NCBI GenBank assembly: GCA_900547415.1
Contig: URGS01000024.1
Span: forward strand, 1-28,840
Origin: an uncultured Phascolarctobacterium sp.
Lineage (GTDB): Bacteria > Bacillota > Negativicutes > Acidaminococcales > Acidaminococcaceae
Reading direction: 5' to 3'
DNA length: 28,840 nt
Position 1 is the stretch's first letter, and every line of letters begins with the position of its first letter. Position numbers and translations under genes: made by a program. Below are positions 16,355 to 23,087 of the stretch, in pieces. The notes under the pieces were generated by a model. The model did not search any database, was not told the DNA's origin, and was given only the letters and a program-made list of their open reading frames with translations.

Positions 16355-17414
16355 TAATACAGAAATCCTGCGTCAGGCCGCTTATTTTATCAAGACTGGC
16401 GAGGTTGTGGCCTTCCCTACAGAAACAGTTTATGGTCTAGGTGCCAACGGACTTAATTCTGAGGCTGTAGCCAAGATTTTTGCGGCCAAGGGGCGGCCCA
16501 ATGACAATCCCTTGATTCTGCATATTGCAGATAAAAAGGATATTCTGCCCCTGACTACAGGTCTTAATAATAACGCCAAGGTATTGATGGAGCATTTTTG
16601 GCCTGGCCCTCTGACCCTGATTGTTAATAAATCTAGTATTGTCCCTGATGCAGTAAGCGCAGGTCTGGACACTGTAGCAGTACGCTTTCCTGGCAATCAT
16701 TTTGCGCAGGAATTTATCAAAGCCTGCGGTTGTCCTATTGCAGCGCCCTCTGCTAATATTTCCGGTCGTCCCAGTCCTACTAATGCGCAGGACGTCCTGG
16801 AGGATATGCAGGGCAAGGTGGCAGCTGTTTTAGACGGCGGTCACTGCGGTATTGGTCTGGAATCTACCGTGGTTGATACTACTGAGCCTGTACCCGTAAT
16901 TTTGCGTCCAGGCGGCATTACCTATGAAATGCTGACAGAGGTTCTTGGTGCTGTAGATATTGATCCTGCACTTCAGGGAGACAAGAACTTTAAGCCTAAG
17001 GCTCCGGGAATGAAATATCGTCATTATGCACCTAAGGCACCTGTTTATCTTTTGGAGGAACAGGCTGTGGAGCAGCTTCCTGTTTTAGTTAAACAGGGCT
17101 TGGCCGCAGGGCTCAAGGTAGGTGTGCTTTGCAGTGAGGCTATGCAGATGCGGCTGCTGCCTCATCAAAATCTGCAGCTTTCCTGCTGGGGCAACAGCCG
17201 TGAGCAGCTGGCAGCAGATTTGTTCGAGCTGCTGCGCCGCTTTGACCGTACTCAGCCTGATGTAATTTTGGCAGAAGGCGTAAGTGAGGATGGCATCGGC
17301 TTGGCTATTATGAACAGAATGCGCAAGGCTGCAGGGTACCAGAGCATAATTGTGAAAAATGGTATACTAATGCTAAAAAATGGTGCACAATTACCAGCTT
17401 TTATGGTAAAATGA
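16317..17414 (+). CDS. ywlC: L-threonylcarbamoyladenylate synthase, long Sua5/YwlC form
   Basis: The enzyme makes threonylcarbamoyl-AMP from threonine, bicarbonate and ATP, the first step of tRNA t6A37 synthesis. The protein (365 residues from ATG 16317) has the YrdC fold with VVAFPTETVYGLG (about 23-35), K58-x-R60 in AKGRPNDNPLILHI and S145-x-N147 in APSANISGRPSP, then a linker APGMKYRHYAPKAPV and the C-terminal Sua5 domain. Upstream in-frame ATGs at 16260 and 16305 exist: the first lies deep in prmC, and the second abuts the AAGGAG site with no spacing. ATG 16317 has about 12 nt spacing and gives the usual N-terminal length. The exact start is uncertain. Confidence 0.93.
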   Translation: MLTYYWKLQETCDNTEILRQAAYFIKTGEVVAFPTETVYGLGANGLNSEAVAKIFAAKGRPNDNPLILHIADKKDILPLTTGLNNNAKVLMEHFWPGPLTLIVNKSSIVPDAVSAGLDTVAVRFPGNHFAQEFIKACGCPIAAPSANISGRPSPTNAQDVLEDMQGKVAAVLDGGHCGIGLESTVVDTTEPVPVILRPGGITYEMLTEVLGAVDIDPALQGDKNFKPKAPGMKYRHYAPKAPVYLLEEQAVEQLPVLVKQGLAAGLKVGVLCSEAMQMRLLPHQNLQLSCWGNSREQLAADLFELLRRFDRTQPDVILAEGVSEDGIGLAIMNRMRKAAGYQSIIVKNGILMLKNGAQLPAFMVK

Positions 17415-17448
17415 AACTAGCTATAAAGTAATGCGAGGAGGATGTCTT

Positions 17449-17892
17449 ATGAAAATTGCAATGGCAAGTGACCATGGCGGAGTTCATTTAAAAGAACATA
17501 TTAAGAATTATTTGCAGGGCAAGGGTATTGAGGTTGTTGACCATGGTACCTATGGTGAAGAATCCTGCGACTATCCTGACTTTGCAGAGAAGCTTTGTCA
17601 GGACATTACTAGCGGTGCCAGCGGTGCTGAACGCGGCATTTTGATTTGTGGTACTGGTATTGGTATTTCTATTGCGGCTAATAAATGCAAGGGTATTCGC
17701 GCAGCTCTGTGCGCAGACGTATTCTCTGCAAAAATGAGCCGTGAGCACAACGATGCCAACGTACTCTGCATGGGCGAGCGTACTACTGGCGTAGGTCTTG
17801 CAGAAATGATTACTGATGCCTGGCTGGAGACTGAGTTTGCAGGTGGCAGACATCAGCGCCGTGTAGATAAAATAATGGCACTGGAAAAATAA
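17449..17892 (+). CDS. rpiB: Ribose-5-phosphate isomerase B
   Basis: RpiB interconverts ribose-5-phosphate and ribulose-5-phosphate (and in some species allose-6-phosphate). The 147-residue protein opens with KIAMASDHGG (substrate-binding D8-H9), has the catalytic cysteine in ILICGTGIGISIAANK (C67) and the RAALC and REHNDANVL motifs typical of RpiB/LacAB. The start is ATG 17449, 7 nt after GAGGAGG; an earlier in-frame start at 17431 lies before that site. It sits between ywlC and ywlG as in the Bacillus cluster. Confidence 0.95.
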   Translation: MKIAMASDHGGVHLKEHIKNYLQGKGIEVVDHGTYGEESCDYPDFAEKLCQDITSGASGAERGILICGTGIGISIAANKCKGIRAALCADVFSAKMSREHNDANVLCMGERTTGVGLAEMITDAWLETEFAGGRHQRRVDKIMALEK

Positions 17893-17905
17893 TCGGAGGC
17901 ATATT

Positions 17906-18463
17906 GTGGACAAGAAACTAACTTCAATCGTTAAACAGCTTACAGACTGTGCTGAGGAGCTTATTGAAATTGCCAAACCCCGCAGGGAACAGATTTTTGT
18001 GCTGGGCTGCAGCACTAGTGAGGTTATTGGCAACAAGATTGGTACCGGAGGCAGCAGTGAGGTGGCAGTTGCTATGTTCAAGGCCTTAAAGTCTGTATGC
18101 GATAAGCATCAGCTTTTTTTGGCAGTGCAATGCTGTGAACATTTAAACCGCAGTCTTGTAGTTGATGAAGCTGCTGCTGAAAAATACGATTTGACAGAGG
18201 TGACCGTACGTCCTATGCCCCATGCAGGCGGTGCTATGGGCACGGCTGCCTATGAAAATTTTGCAAATCCCGTTGTTGTAGAAGCTGTTAAAGGTCATTT
18301 AGGTATGGATATAGGACAAACCCTTATTGGTATGCACCTAAGACGGGTAGCAGTTCCTGTGCGCCTGCAGCATAAGCTGATTGGTGATGCAGTATTGACT
18401 GCTGCCAGAACACGTCCGCCTCTTATTGGAGGCGAGCGCGCCAAATATCCTGCTAATAGATAA
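17906..18463 (+). CDS. ywlG: DUF436 / TIGR01440 family protein (YwlG)
   Basis: The 185-residue protein belongs to the YwlG family, conserved in Firmicutes and of unknown function. Recognisable segments are FVLGCSTSEVIGNKIGTGGS (about 31-50), VQCCEHLNRSLVVDE, and the end HLRRVAVPVR...LIGGERAKYP. No membrane segment is visible. The start is GTG with GGAGG 6 nt upstream, 13 nt after rpiB and 33 nt before glyA, so it is in the same operon. The regular association with glyA and rpiB suggests a metabolic role, but nothing in the sequence names a reaction. Confidence 0.9.
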   Translation: MDKKLTSIVKQLTDCAEELIEIAKPRREQIFVLGCSTSEVIGNKIGTGGSSEVAVAMFKALKSVCDKHQLFLAVQCCEHLNRSLVVDEAAAEKYDLTEVTVRPMPHAGGAMGTAAYENFANPVVVEAVKGHLGMDIGQTLIGMHLRRVAVPVRLQHKLIGDAVLTAARTRPPLIGGERAKYPANR

Positions 18464-18496
18464 AATAAGCCTTAAAATTGAGGAGGAACTAAGAAC

Positions 18497-19747
18497 ATGA
18501 ACTTAGACAAATTGGCTATTGCGGATCCAGAGCTTAACGGCTATATTAATGAAGAGCTTAACCGTCAAAGAAATAAGATTGAGCTTATTGCATCCGAAAA
18601 CTTCGTAACCCCGGCAGTAATGGAGGCTATGGGCACTGTACTGACTAACAAGTATGCGGAGGGCTATCCTGGTCATCGCTACTATGGTGGCTGCGAATAC
18701 GTAGATAAGGTAGAAACCCTTGCTATTGAGCGCGCTAAAAAGCTGTTCAATGCTAAATTTGCCAATGTCCAAGCTCATGCTGGCGCAAATGCCAATCTGG
18801 CAGTATACTTTGCGTTCCTGCAGCCTGGCGATACCATTATGGGTATGAATCTGTCTCAAGGTGGTCACCTGAGCCATGGATCCCCGGTAAATATTTCCGG
18901 CAAATATTTCAAAGTAGTTCCCTATGGTGTAAATAAGGAAACCGAAGTAATTGACTATGATGAAATGGAAAAGATTGCTAAAGAGCATCAGCCCAAGATT
19001 ATTGTTGCAGGTGCCAGCGCTTATCCCCGTGTAATTGATTTTGCTCGTGTAGCAGAAATTGCTCACAGTGTAGGTGCGCTCTTTATGGTTGACATGGCAC
19101 ATATTGCAGGCCTTGTTGCTGCAGGTCTTCATCCCAGCCCCATGCCCTATGCTGACGTAGTAACCACTACTACTCACAAAACCCTCCGTGGTCCTCGCGG
19201 CGGTCTGATTCTGACCAATAACGAGGAATATGCTAAGGCAATCAATAAATCCATTTTCCCTGGCGTTCAAGGTGGTCCTCTGATGCACGTTATTGCTGCT
19301 AAGGCTGTTGCTTTCGGCGAAGCACTGAAGCCTGAATTCAAGGAATATCAGGAAAATATCGTGAAAAATGCTAAAGCCTTTGCTGAAGCATTGGTTAAAG
19401 AAGGCTTCCGTCTTGTTTCCGGCGGTACTGATAACCATTTGGTTCTGGTTGACGTTCGTGGCCAAGGCCTGACTGGCAAGGTTGCAGAGCATCTGTTGGA
19501 TGAAGTAGGTATTACCTGCAACAAGAATACCATTCCCTTTGATCCTGCAAGCCCCTTTGTTACCAGCGGTCTGCGTTTAGGCACTCCTGCTGCTACTACT
19601 CGTGGCTTTAATGAAGACGACTTCCGTGAAATTGCAGCAATCATCGGTCTGATACTGAACAATCCTGAGGATGCTGCTAAGCACGCAGAGGCTGCTAAAC
19701 GTGTAGCTGCTCTCTGTGCTAAATATCCCATGTATCCTAATCTCTAA
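18497..19747 (+). CDS. glyA: Serine hydroxymethyltransferase
   Basis: This PLP enzyme converts serine and tetrahydrofolate to glycine and 5,10-methylene-THF, the main one-carbon source. The 416-residue protein has ASENFVTPAVMEAMG, the glycine-rich YGGCEYVD, HGSPVNISGKYF and the Schiff-base lysine K228 in TTTTHKTLRGPRGG. Length matches bacterial GlyA. GAGGAGG precedes the ATG. It ends the prfA-to-glyA run; a hairpin and a 220-nt gap separate it from upp. Confidence 0.98.
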   Translation: MNLDKLAIADPELNGYINEELNRQRNKIELIASENFVTPAVMEAMGTVLTNKYAEGYPGHRYYGGCEYVDKVETLAIERAKKLFNAKFANVQAHAGANANLAVYFAFLQPGDTIMGMNLSQGGHLSHGSPVNISGKYFKVVPYGVNKETEVIDYDEMEKIAKEHQPKIIVAGASAYPRVIDFARVAEIAHSVGALFMVDMAHIAGLVAAGLHPSPMPYADVVTTTTHKTLRGPRGGLILTNNEEYAKAINKSIFPGVQGGPLMHVIAAKAVAFGEALKPEFKEYQENIVKNAKAFAEALVKEGFRLVSGGTDNHLVLVDVRGQGLTGKVAEHLLDEVGITCNKNTIPFDPASPFVTSGLRLGTPAATTRGFNEDDFREIAAIIGLILNNPEDAAKHAEAAKRVAALCAKYPMYPNL

Positions 19748-19767
19748 TATTTAAGCTATACATATGT

Positions 19768-19797
19768 CACCGCTCTCTTATGGGGAGCGGTGTCTTT
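19768..19797 (+). terminator. Probable terminator after glyA
   Basis: CACCGCTC pairs with GAGCGGTG (8 bp, 9-nt loop), followed by TCTTT. The U tract is short. Downstream (19798-19965) there is no gene, only the perfect palindrome TTGCATATGCAA (19840-19851) ahead of upp. Confidence 0.65.
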
Positions 19798-19965
19798 AAA
19801 AGCAAAATAAACAGAATCTTCATATATTTTTGAATAAAATTGCATATGCAAATCAATTTTATACTGCACCACTGTATGTATGACGGCTATTCATATTAGC
19901 TATCTCACTGCGCAGCGGAGGTGTGGAGTTGTTTTGCTGATTTTTCAAAAGAAAGGAATATATCA

Positions 19966-20586
19966 ATGCAGATTACAATCGTAGATCATCCCCTGTTAAA
20001 GGAAAAAATGACCGTATTGCGTGACGCTAACACTGATTGCGCATCCTTCCGTCGTGCTATTGGCGAAGTTGCTATGCTGCTGACCTTTGAGGCTGCAAAA
20101 AACATTCCCGTGGAAGAGGTTGATGTAACAACTCCTCTCTGTACAACTAAAGGTCATAAAATTAAAAACTCCGTTACTGTTGTACCTATTCTGCGTGCAG
20201 GCTTAGGCTTTATGGAAGGCGTACTGACTGTACTGCCCGAAGCTAACGTTGGTCATATCGGTATGAGCCGTAACGAAGAAACTCTGGAGCCTTTGGAATA
20301 CTACTGCAAAATGCCTAAGGATCTGGACGCTTATACCATCGTAGTTGACCCTATGCTGGCAACTGGTGGTTCTGCTGTAGCAGCTATTGACCAAATCAAA
20401 AAACGCGGCTATCATAACATTTGCTTTATGTGCCTGGTAGCAGCTCCTGAGGGTGTAGAAAAGCTTAACGCTGCACATCCTGATGTAACTATCTATACTG
20501 CAGCTCTTGATAAATGCCTCAATGAGCATGGTTATATTGTTCCCGGTCTGGGTGACGCCGGTGATAGAATTTTTGGCACCCTGTAA
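19966..20586 (+). CDS. upp: Uracil phosphoribosyltransferase
   Basis: The enzyme makes UMP from uracil and PRPP. The 206-residue protein has VVPILRAGLGFMEG, the PRPP loop VVDPMLATGGSA (D128 to G135) and the uracil-binding C-terminal IVPGLGDAGDRIFG. Length is standard (about 208). The start is ATG 19966 with AAAGGA 8 nt upstream; an in-frame upstream extension from 19921 has no site and no family match. It is followed 4 nt later by dCMP deaminase, so the two pyrimidine genes are coupled. Confidence 0.97.
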   Translation: MQITIVDHPLLKEKMTVLRDANTDCASFRRAIGEVAMLLTFEAAKNIPVEEVDVTTPLCTTKGHKIKNSVTVVPILRAGLGFMEGVLTVLPEANVGHIGMSRNEETLEPLEYYCKMPKDLDAYTIVVDPMLATGGSAVAAIDQIKKRGYHNICFMCLVAAPEGVEKLNAAHPDVTIYTAALDKCLNEHGYIVPGLGDAGDRIFGTL

Positions 20587-20590
20587 GACT

Positions 20591-21043
20591 ATGGAAGCAA
20601 AAAGCAGACCCGAATGGGACGAATATTTTATGGAAATCGCCAAGGTGGTAAGCACACGCTCCACCTGCCTGCGACGCAGTGTAGGCGCCGTTATTGTCAA
20701 AAATCGTCAAATTGTAGCGACTGGCTATAACGGTACTCCTAAGGACCTGCCTCACTGTGCAGAGGTTGGCTGCCTGCGAGAGCAGCTCAATGTACCATCT
20801 GGCAAAATGCACGAGCTTTGTCGTGGCATTCATGCTGAGCAGAACGCTGTAGTACAGGCTGCTTATCATGGTGTGTCCGTTAATGGTGGCACCGTTTACT
20901 GCACTCATCAGCCCTGCGTTGTATGTACTAAAATTCTCATTAACGCAGGTATTGAGCGCATTGTTTACGCCAATCCTTATCCAGACAAGCTGGCTGAGGA
21001 CATGATGAAGGCCTCTGGCATTAAGATTGATATCGTAAAATAA
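20591..21043 (+). CDS. comEB: dCMP deaminase (ComEB-like cytidine deaminase fold)
   Basis: The enzyme deaminates dCMP to dUMP, the precursor for thymidylate synthase. The 150-residue protein has RPEWDEYFMEIAKVVSTRSTC at its start, the zinc/catalytic motif H81-A-E83 and PCVVC (C109, C112), with the additional HxC region typical of the dCMP branch. The ATG comes 4 nt after the upp stop with no strong ribosome binding site, so translation probably depends on ribosomes finishing upp. It ends at a terminator whose 3' arm also contains the -35 box of the next, tiny gene. Confidence 0.94.
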   Translation: MEAKSRPEWDEYFMEIAKVVSTRSTCLRRSVGAVIVKNRQIVATGYNGTPKDLPHCAEVGCLREQLNVPSGKMHELCRGIHAEQNAVVQAAYHGVSVNGGTVYCTHQPCVVCTKILINAGIERIVYANPYPDKLAEDMMKASGIKIDIVK

Positions 21044-21050
21044 AAACAAA

Positions 21051-21092
21051 AATCTGTGCGTATTAGCGAAAGCTAGTTGCACAGATTTTTTG
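21051..21092 (+). terminator. Terminator of upp-comEB
   Basis: AATCTGTGC (21051-21059) pairs with GCACAGATT (21079-21087), extended by flanking A and T runs. The interior contains a TAGC-GAAA-GCTA hairpin with a GNRA-type loop, and TTTTTT follows. Confidence 0.88.
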
Positions 21093-21105
21093 CTTAGGGT
21101 ATAAT
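21077..21105 (+). promoter_or_regulatory. Promoter of the small toxin-like gene
   Basis: TTGCAC (21077-21082), 17 nt, TATAAT (21100-21105): a near-consensus sigma-A promoter. The predicted start (about 21113) is the first base of a segment complementary to the end of the transcript. The -35 box is shared with the 3' arm of the comEB terminator. Confidence 0.75.
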
Positions 21106-21112
21106 ATTATAT

Positions 21113-21334
21113 GAGATAGCTGATGAGTTGGCTTGTCAATCCGCAAGGATTGGTGGTGATACTATGACGACCTTTGAGGTACTATCTTTGATGATAGCCT
21201 TCGGCATCTTAGTTGCTACTATCATAATTGCTTCCAAGTAATTATTGATGCAAGCCTGTAGGGGCTGTAAGGACGCCTTCACGTAAATTTTCTTGAGACG
21301 AGCCGACGCTACCACACATCAGCTGTCTCTTTTT
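21113..21334 (+). other. Predicted toxin mRNA with complementary 5' and 3' ends
   Basis: The predicted start segment GAGATAGCTGATG (21113-21125) is complementary to CATCAGCTGTCTC (21317-21329) with one U-G pair; TTTTT follows immediately (21330-21334). The 5' and 3' ends would therefore close the RNA and the same stem would act as terminator. A second hairpin, CAATCC-GCAA-GGATTG (21137-21152), abuts the GGTGG ribosome binding site. Such closed, poorly translated mRNAs are typical of type I toxins. Ends are predictions from the promoter and U tract. Confidence 0.55.
21164..21241 (+). CDS. 25-residue hydrophobic peptide, putative type I toxin (Hol_Tox/TxpA-BsrG-like)
   Basis: The peptide begins MTTFEVLSLMIAFGIL, continues as a hydrophobic stretch rich in V, A, T and I, and ends SK. 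The N-terminal pattern M-T-[TV]-[FY]-E-x-L-x-[LV]-M-I-x-F matches what I recall of the TxpA, BsrG and 'putative holin-like toxin' peptides of Firmicutes, which insert in or depolarise the membrane. One membrane helix spans about residues 6-23. GGTGG lies 7 nt before the ATG, next to a hairpin. It has its own strong promoter, and an opposing promoter lies downstream. It is shorter than TxpA (59) and BsrG (38), in the range of Hol_Tox peptides. Toxicity is inferred only. Confidence 0.7.
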   Translation: MTTFEVLSLMIAFGILVATIIIASK

Positions 21335-21363
21335 AGTTAGCGCAACACACGCCAACTATCTCT
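21242..21363 (-). ncRNA. Predicted antisense (antitoxin) RNA, left end undefined
   Basis: A strong minus-strand promoter predicts an RNA starting near 21363 and running leftward over the 3' UTR of the toxin mRNA, so the two transcripts overlap tail to tail as in txpA/RatA and bsrG/SR4. No minus-strand reading frame of note and no clear terminator were found; the left coordinate is nominal and the RNA may extend into the toxin reading frame. Confidence 0.4.
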
Positions 21364-21369
21364 ATAAAT

Positions 21370-21398
21370 ATTATAGACCAATAGGAGCTTTTATGCAA
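21370..21398 (-). promoter_or_regulatory. Antisense promoter facing the toxin gene
   Basis: On the minus strand TTGCAT (21393-21398), exactly 17 nt, then TATAAT (21370-21375). It lies 35-65 bp beyond the toxin transcript terminator and points at it. There is no protein gene on this strand to serve. Confidence 0.65.
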
Positions 21399-21426
21399 GG
21401 AATGCATTTTGACACATTTATTTTGC

Positions 21427-21455
21427 TTGCTAAATGACTGTATTCGTGATAAAGT
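21427..21455 (+). promoter_or_regulatory. Promoter of the thiC riboswitch transcript
   Basis: TTGCTA (21427-21432), 17 nt, TAAAGT (21450-21455) with a TG extension. The start would fall about 17 nt before the TPP aptamer. A weaker alternative is TTGACA at 21409 with TAAATG at 21431. Confidence 0.5.
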
Positions 21456-21478
21456 AAGCTCATAACTGCATAAGAAAA

Positions 21479-21559
21479 CGCTAGGGGCGCAATTTTTGCT
21501 GAGAGGACACAGTCCGACCCTTTGAACCTGATTACGGATAATACCGGCGTAGGAAAGCG
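21479..21559 (+). promoter_or_regulatory. TPP riboswitch (THI element) controlling thiC
   Basis: All conserved blocks are present: AGGGGCGC, GCTGAGAGG, ACCCTTTGAACCTGAT, GGATAATACCGGCGTAGGAA, closed by a short CGCT/AGCG P1 stem (21479-21482 with 21556-21559). It binds thiamine pyrophosphate and lies directly before a terminator and thiC, so thiamine excess should stop transcription. Confidence 0.95.
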
Positions 21560-21587
21560 AAAAATTTGGGCTTGCCAAAGCTTTACC

Positions 21588-21616
21588 AGCCGTTTCCGCA
21601 GGGAAGCGGCTTTTTT
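21588..21616 (+). terminator. Riboswitch-controlled terminator
   Basis: AGCCGTTTCC (21588-21597) pairs with GGAAGCGGCT (21602-21611) around GCAG with one G-U pair, followed by TTTTTT. It lies between the TPP aptamer and the thiC ribosome binding site and is the expected off-switch of the riboswitch. Confidence 0.88.
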
Positions 21617-21649
21617 GATGCAAAAAGCAAAATAAGGAGCGTGAGCTTA

Positions 21650-22951
21650 ATGGCAACACAAATGCAGCTGGCACGTCAGGGCATTATTACAGAAGCAATG
21701 AAAATAGTAGCGGAGCAGGAAAGGGTGTCTCCCGAATTTATCCGCGAGGGCGTAGCAAAGGGAACAATCGCCATTTGCTGCAATGTTAATCATAAAAATC
21801 TTATTCCCAGAGGCGTAGGCGAAGGCCTCAAGGTCAAAGTAAACGCTAATATTGGTACCTCCAGCAGTTATCCTGATCCGGAGCCGGAGCTGAAAAAGCT
21901 TGAGGCAGCCATTGCAGCGGGTGCAGACTCTGTTATGGATTTATCAACTGGCAACAATATCAGTGCGTCACGCAAAGCCATTATTGACGCTTCTACGGTT
22001 ATGGTAGGCACAGTGCCTATTTATCAGATTACTGTAGAAACCATCCAAAAGCGCGGCGCTGTTGTAGAAATGACTAAAGAGGATATTTTTGATGTTATCC
22101 GCCAGCAGGCCAAGGACGGAGCTGACTTTATGACTATCCACTGCGGCATAAATCGTCAGGTGCTGAAAGCCTTGGTTGATGAAGGTCGTGTAATGGACGT
22201 AGTTAGCCGCGGCGGCAGCTTTATTACTGGCTGGATGCTTCATAATGACAAGGAAAATCCTCTTTATGAATACTATGATGAAATTCTTGATATCTGCGAG
22301 GAATATGATGTTACCATTAGCTTGGGCGACGGACTTCGTCCTGGCTGCATTGCCGATGCTACGGACAGAGCGCAGATTCAGGAGCTGCTTAACTTGGGCG
22401 AGCTGACTCAGCGTGCCTGGGACAGAGGCGTGCAGGTAATGGTAGAAGGTCCTGGACACGTGCCCTATAATCAAATTGCAGCTAATATGCAGCTGCAAAA
22501 GCGCATCTGTCATGGTGCACCTTTCTACGTACTTGGACCCTTAGTAACAGATGTTGCTCCTGGCTATGATCATATTACTGGTGCCATTGGCGGAACCCTG
22601 GCCGCTATCAGCGGTGCAGATTTCCTTTGCTACGTAACTCCGGCAGAGCATCTTGGACTGCCTGACTTGGAGGACGTTCGCCAAGGTGTTATTGCATCCC
22701 GCATTGCTGCTCACGCTGCAGATTTGTCGAAAGGTAATAAAGAGGCCTGGGCGTGGGATTTGGCTATGGCTAAGGCTCGTAAAGAGCTGGATTGGAAAAC
22801 ACAGCTAGAGCTGGCACTGGATCCTGTTAGAGCAGTGGAATATCGTAACAAAAAGAATAAGTCCGATGATGAAGCCTGCTCCATGTGCGGTGATTACTGT
22901 GCAGTAAAAATTGTAGGACAATATTTGGACGAGCATAAACGTAAAAACTAA
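21650..22951 (+). CDS. thiC: Phosphomethylpyrimidine synthase ThiC (short anaerobe form)
   Basis: ThiC is a radical-SAM enzyme that rearranges aminoimidazole ribotide to the HMP-P pyrimidine of thiamine. The 433-residue protein has NVNHKNLIPRGVGEG, IGTSSSYPD, ADSVMDLSTG, DFMTIHCGI, VEGPGHVPYNQI and the C-terminal cysteine cluster CSMCGDYC (C410, C413, C417). It is the short form lacking the extra N-terminal domain of the 600-residue proteobacterial enzyme. The cluster reads CX2CX3C, whereas the textbook ThiC motif is CX2CX4C. The start is ATG 21650, 10 nt after AAGGAG; frames starting upstream run into the riboswitch terminator. It is controlled by the TPP riboswitch; no other thi gene follows. 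Confidence 0.96.
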   Translation: MATQMQLARQGIITEAMKIVAEQERVSPEFIREGVAKGTIAICCNVNHKNLIPRGVGEGLKVKVNANIGTSSSYPDPEPELKKLEAAIAAGADSVMDLSTGNNISASRKAIIDASTVMVGTVPIYQITVETIQKRGAVVEMTKEDIFDVIRQQAKDGADFMTIHCGINRQVLKALVDEGRVMDVVSRGGSFITGWMLHNDKENPLYEYYDEILDICEEYDVTISLGDGLRPGCIADATDRAQIQELLNLGELTQRAWDRGVQVMVEGPGHVPYNQIAANMQLQKRICHGAPFYVLGPLVTDVAPGYDHITGAIGGTLAAISGADFLCYVTPAEHLGLPDLEDVRQGVIASRIAAHAADLSKGNKEAWAWDLAMAKARKELDWKTQLELALDPVRAVEYRNKKNKSDDEACSMCGDYCAVKIVGQYLDEHKRKN

Positions 22952-22961
22952 TACACTTATA

Positions 22962-22992
22962 GAGGGCTAACGGAAGTTGGCCCTCATTTTTA
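22962..22992 (+). terminator. Terminator of thiC
   Basis: GAGGGCTAAC pairs with GTTGGCCCTC (10 bp with one U-G pair) around a GGAA tetraloop, followed by ATTTTTATT. Confidence 0.88.
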
Positions 22993-23087
22993 TTGCAGAT
23001 TTAGCCTGAATGCACTAGAATAATTAGGTAAATTATAATTGCTGTAGAAATAATATATACTTTGCAGTATGGTAGGACGGTGCAATA

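Noticed and set aside
18503..19492. Long open frame (329 codons) on the strand opposite glyA
   Set aside because: It is the complement of a clear SHMT gene, has no recognisable motif or ribosome binding site, and its composition is that of an antisense shadow.
21095..21142. Minus-strand TTGACA with the reverse TATAAT-like bases as an antisense promoter inside the toxin leader
   Set aside because: The spacing is 22 nt or the -10 is poor; the minus promoter at 21370-21398 is far better.
21566..21649. Upstream start for ThiC within the riboswitch terminator
   Set aside because: The frame crosses the terminator hairpin and has no site; AAGGAG precedes ATG 21650.
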